Shown here one piece after another: positions 6,352 through 7,390 of a stretch of 7,390 nt of DNA (position 1 is the stretch's first letter; every line of letters begins with the position of its first letter). A model generated the notes under the pieces. That model was given only the letters and a program-made list of their open reading frames with translations. It made no database searches and had not been told where the DNA came from. Origin of the DNA: Commensalibacter sp963921845 (GTDB lineage Bacteria > Pseudomonadota > Alphaproteobacteria > Acetobacterales > Acetobacteraceae); contig NZ_CAWUGZ010000027.1 in the NCBI RefSeq assembly GCF_963921845.1, forward strand, positions 1 through 7,390, in the 5' to 3' direction. The translations under genes and the position numbers were made by a program.

Positions 6352-6379
6352 ATTTAAAGCGTAATCCTGAATATCACAA
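6352..6379 (-). promoter_or_regulatory. Candidate apt promoter
   Basis: On the minus strand, TTGTGA (6379-6374) and TTAAAT (6357-6352) are spaced by 16 bases, each matching four of six consensus positions. It lies wholly between the SDR stop and the apt start. It would allow apt to be transcribed separately from the SDR gene. AT-rich DNA gives such matches easily, so the call is weak. Confidence 0.25.
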
Positions 6380-6393
6380 TAGTTTTTTCTATT

Positions 6394-7233
6394 TTAAGAA
6401 TCATTAAAATCTGAGGGAAATTGTTGCTGCCAAGCTTCTTTTCCTTTTTTCCCTTTTTTTTCCATATAAGGCATCAAAAGATGAAGAAGAAAAGGTTTTA
6501 ACATGATAAGTTTGATTTGAAAGCCTGACCATTTAGGGATGAAATACTCTAGTTTTTTTTGCCGAATAGCTTTTAAAACCGTCTGGCAAATAATATCTGT
6601 TGATAATGGAGGCGTGCAAAAATTAAGTAAAGATCCACCATCTTTTACTTCTTGACGAAGCATTTTTGTATTAATTGCAGCAGGATGAATGGAAGATACA
6701 TAAATATTTTTTTTCCTAAGTTCCAGCGCTAATGCGAGTGCAAATCCGCGTAATCCAAACTTACTAGCAGAATAAACAGCGCTATTTTTTAAAGGGAATA
6801 AACCACCTAAAGAATTAATAAAAATTATGGATCCTTTTCTTTTAATAAGAGGTAAAAGCCCTTTCGTTATATAAATGGCTCCTGTCAAATTTACCTGAAT
6901 TTGATCTTGAATTGTTTTATCATTTTGATTAAATAAAGAACCAGGATAAATATTCCCAGCACTATGAACAAGCACATCAATTTGACCAAAACGAGATTGT
7001 ATGTCGTGGCAGAGATAATGAACTTCAGTAGCTTGGGAAATGTCGCATACACATCCCGTTACATGTTTTCCAAAATGTAAAGAGATTTGCTCGAGTTGAG
7101 CTAAATTACGGGCAATCATAACAATGCGATAGTTTTGTTTTAACAAGCATTGAACCAGTGCTCTGCCCACTCCACCCGTTGCACCAGTAATGACAGCAAT
7201 TTTTTTGGGACGATTGAAAATATTAAAGCGCAT
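6394..7233 (-). CDS. SDR-family NAD(P)-dependent oxidoreductase (classical type), substrate unknown
   Basis: A 279-residue classical short-chain dehydrogenase/reductase. The Rossmann fold shows TGATGGVG (16-23) for dinucleotide binding, an Arg after the second strand (IARN, 40-43) that suggests NADP(H), the CDIS adenine-contact Asp (D64), HSAGN (90-94, variant of NNAG) and N115. The catalytic residues are S141, Y154 and K158 (YSASK), followed by HPAAINT (183-189). After about residue 230 there is a hydrophobic, basic tail (IKLIMLKPFLLHLLMPY, 240-256, then a Lys/Gly-rich stretch) that could associate with the membrane, as seen in some SDRs acting on lipid substrates. That is inference. The motifs do not fix a substrate. 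The ATG is preceded by GAGA at a 7-base spacing. It may be cotranscribed with apt downstream, though a separate apt promoter is possible. Confidence 0.9.
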   Translation of the reverse strand: MRFNIFNRPKKIAVITGATGGVGRALVQCLLKQNYRIVMIARNLAQLEQISLHFGKHVTGCVCDISQATEVHYLCHDIQSRFGQIDVLVHSAGNIYPGSLFNQNDKTIQDQIQVNLTGAIYITKGLLPLIKRKGSIIFINSLGGLFPLKNSAVYSASKFGLRGFALALALELRKKNIYVSSIHPAAINTKMLRQEVKDGGSLLNFCTPPLSTDIICQTVLKAIRQKKLEYFIPKWSGFQIKLIMLKPFLLHLLMPYMEKKGKKGKEAWQQQFPSDFNDS

Positions 7234-7320
7234 GGGACATTCTCAATTTCGCATAAAATGCAATAAAATTAGATTCAAAGTTACGTTGCGATTGTAATCT
7301 ATCGGGATAGTTTAAAAGAT

Positions 7321-7348
7321 ATTTTAGAATGCTTTTAGATTTAAGCAA
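7321..7348 (-). promoter_or_regulatory. Candidate promoter of the SDR gene
   Basis: On the minus strand, TTGCTT (7348-7343) and TAAAAT (7326-7321) are separated by 16 bases. The -10 matches five of six consensus positions and the -35 only three. It would give a leader of roughly 80 bases before the SDR ATG. The remaining sequence to the window end is AT-rich and holds no recognisable gene. Confidence 0.25.
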
Positions 7349-7390
7349 ATGATTTATTAATTGTTTTGAGATATTAATCAAGTTTATTTA

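Noticed and set aside
6378..6393. AATAG/CTATT pairing around a T6 loop just after the SDR stop.
   Set aside because: Five AT-rich pairs without a following T run in the SDR direction; too weak for a terminator.

Overview
The window reads as an ordinary chromosomal segment of an AT-rich alphaproteobacterium. The evidence is the short alphaproteobacterial type of ornithine decarboxylase, an aroQ-accB-accC operon, and a small RlpA-like protein without a SPOR domain. A low-GC, host-associated member of the Acetobacteraceae (Commensalibacter-like) would fit best, but that is inference from protein style and base composition, with no marker gene to confirm it. I see no insertion sequence, transposase, phage gene, tRNA, rRNA, CRISPR array or defence module.

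Layout. Position 82-1212 (minus) is a PLP-dependent ornithine decarboxylase. An AT-rich divergent spacer (1213-1560) follows, holding only weak regulatory candidates. Position 1561-2529 (plus) is a YihY/BrkB-family inner-membrane protein. It converges on 2582-3139 (minus), a secreted RlpA-like double-psi beta-barrel protein. A second AT-rich divergent spacer (3140-3477) holds a perfect 12-bp inverted repeat just upstream of rlpA and a consensus-like -10 box before aroQ. Positions 3478-5743 (plus) are a tight operon: aroQ (GTG start), accB (sharing one base with the aroQ stop) and accC (5 bases after accB). On the minus strand are apt (5763-6314), convergent with accC, and an SDR-family oxidoreductase (6394-7233).

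Function. The genes are mainly housekeeping: putrescine synthesis (ODC), the shikimate pathway (AroQ), the first step of fatty-acid synthesis (AccB carrying biotin, AccC carboxylating it), purine salvage (Apt), and two envelope proteins (YihY family, RlpA-like). The SDR is a generic oxidoreductase of unknown substrate.

No undescribed system is evident. The points worth a second look are local: the start codon of the ODC gene lies in a small inverted repeat and overlaps a six-codon upstream frame; there is a perfect 12-bp dyad in the rlpA leader; the RlpA-like protein has Ala where a conserved Glu is expected; a perfect 9-bp hairpin lies inside the 3' end of apt and may terminate the convergent acc transcript; and a strong orphan Shine-Dalgarno sequence sits right after accC.
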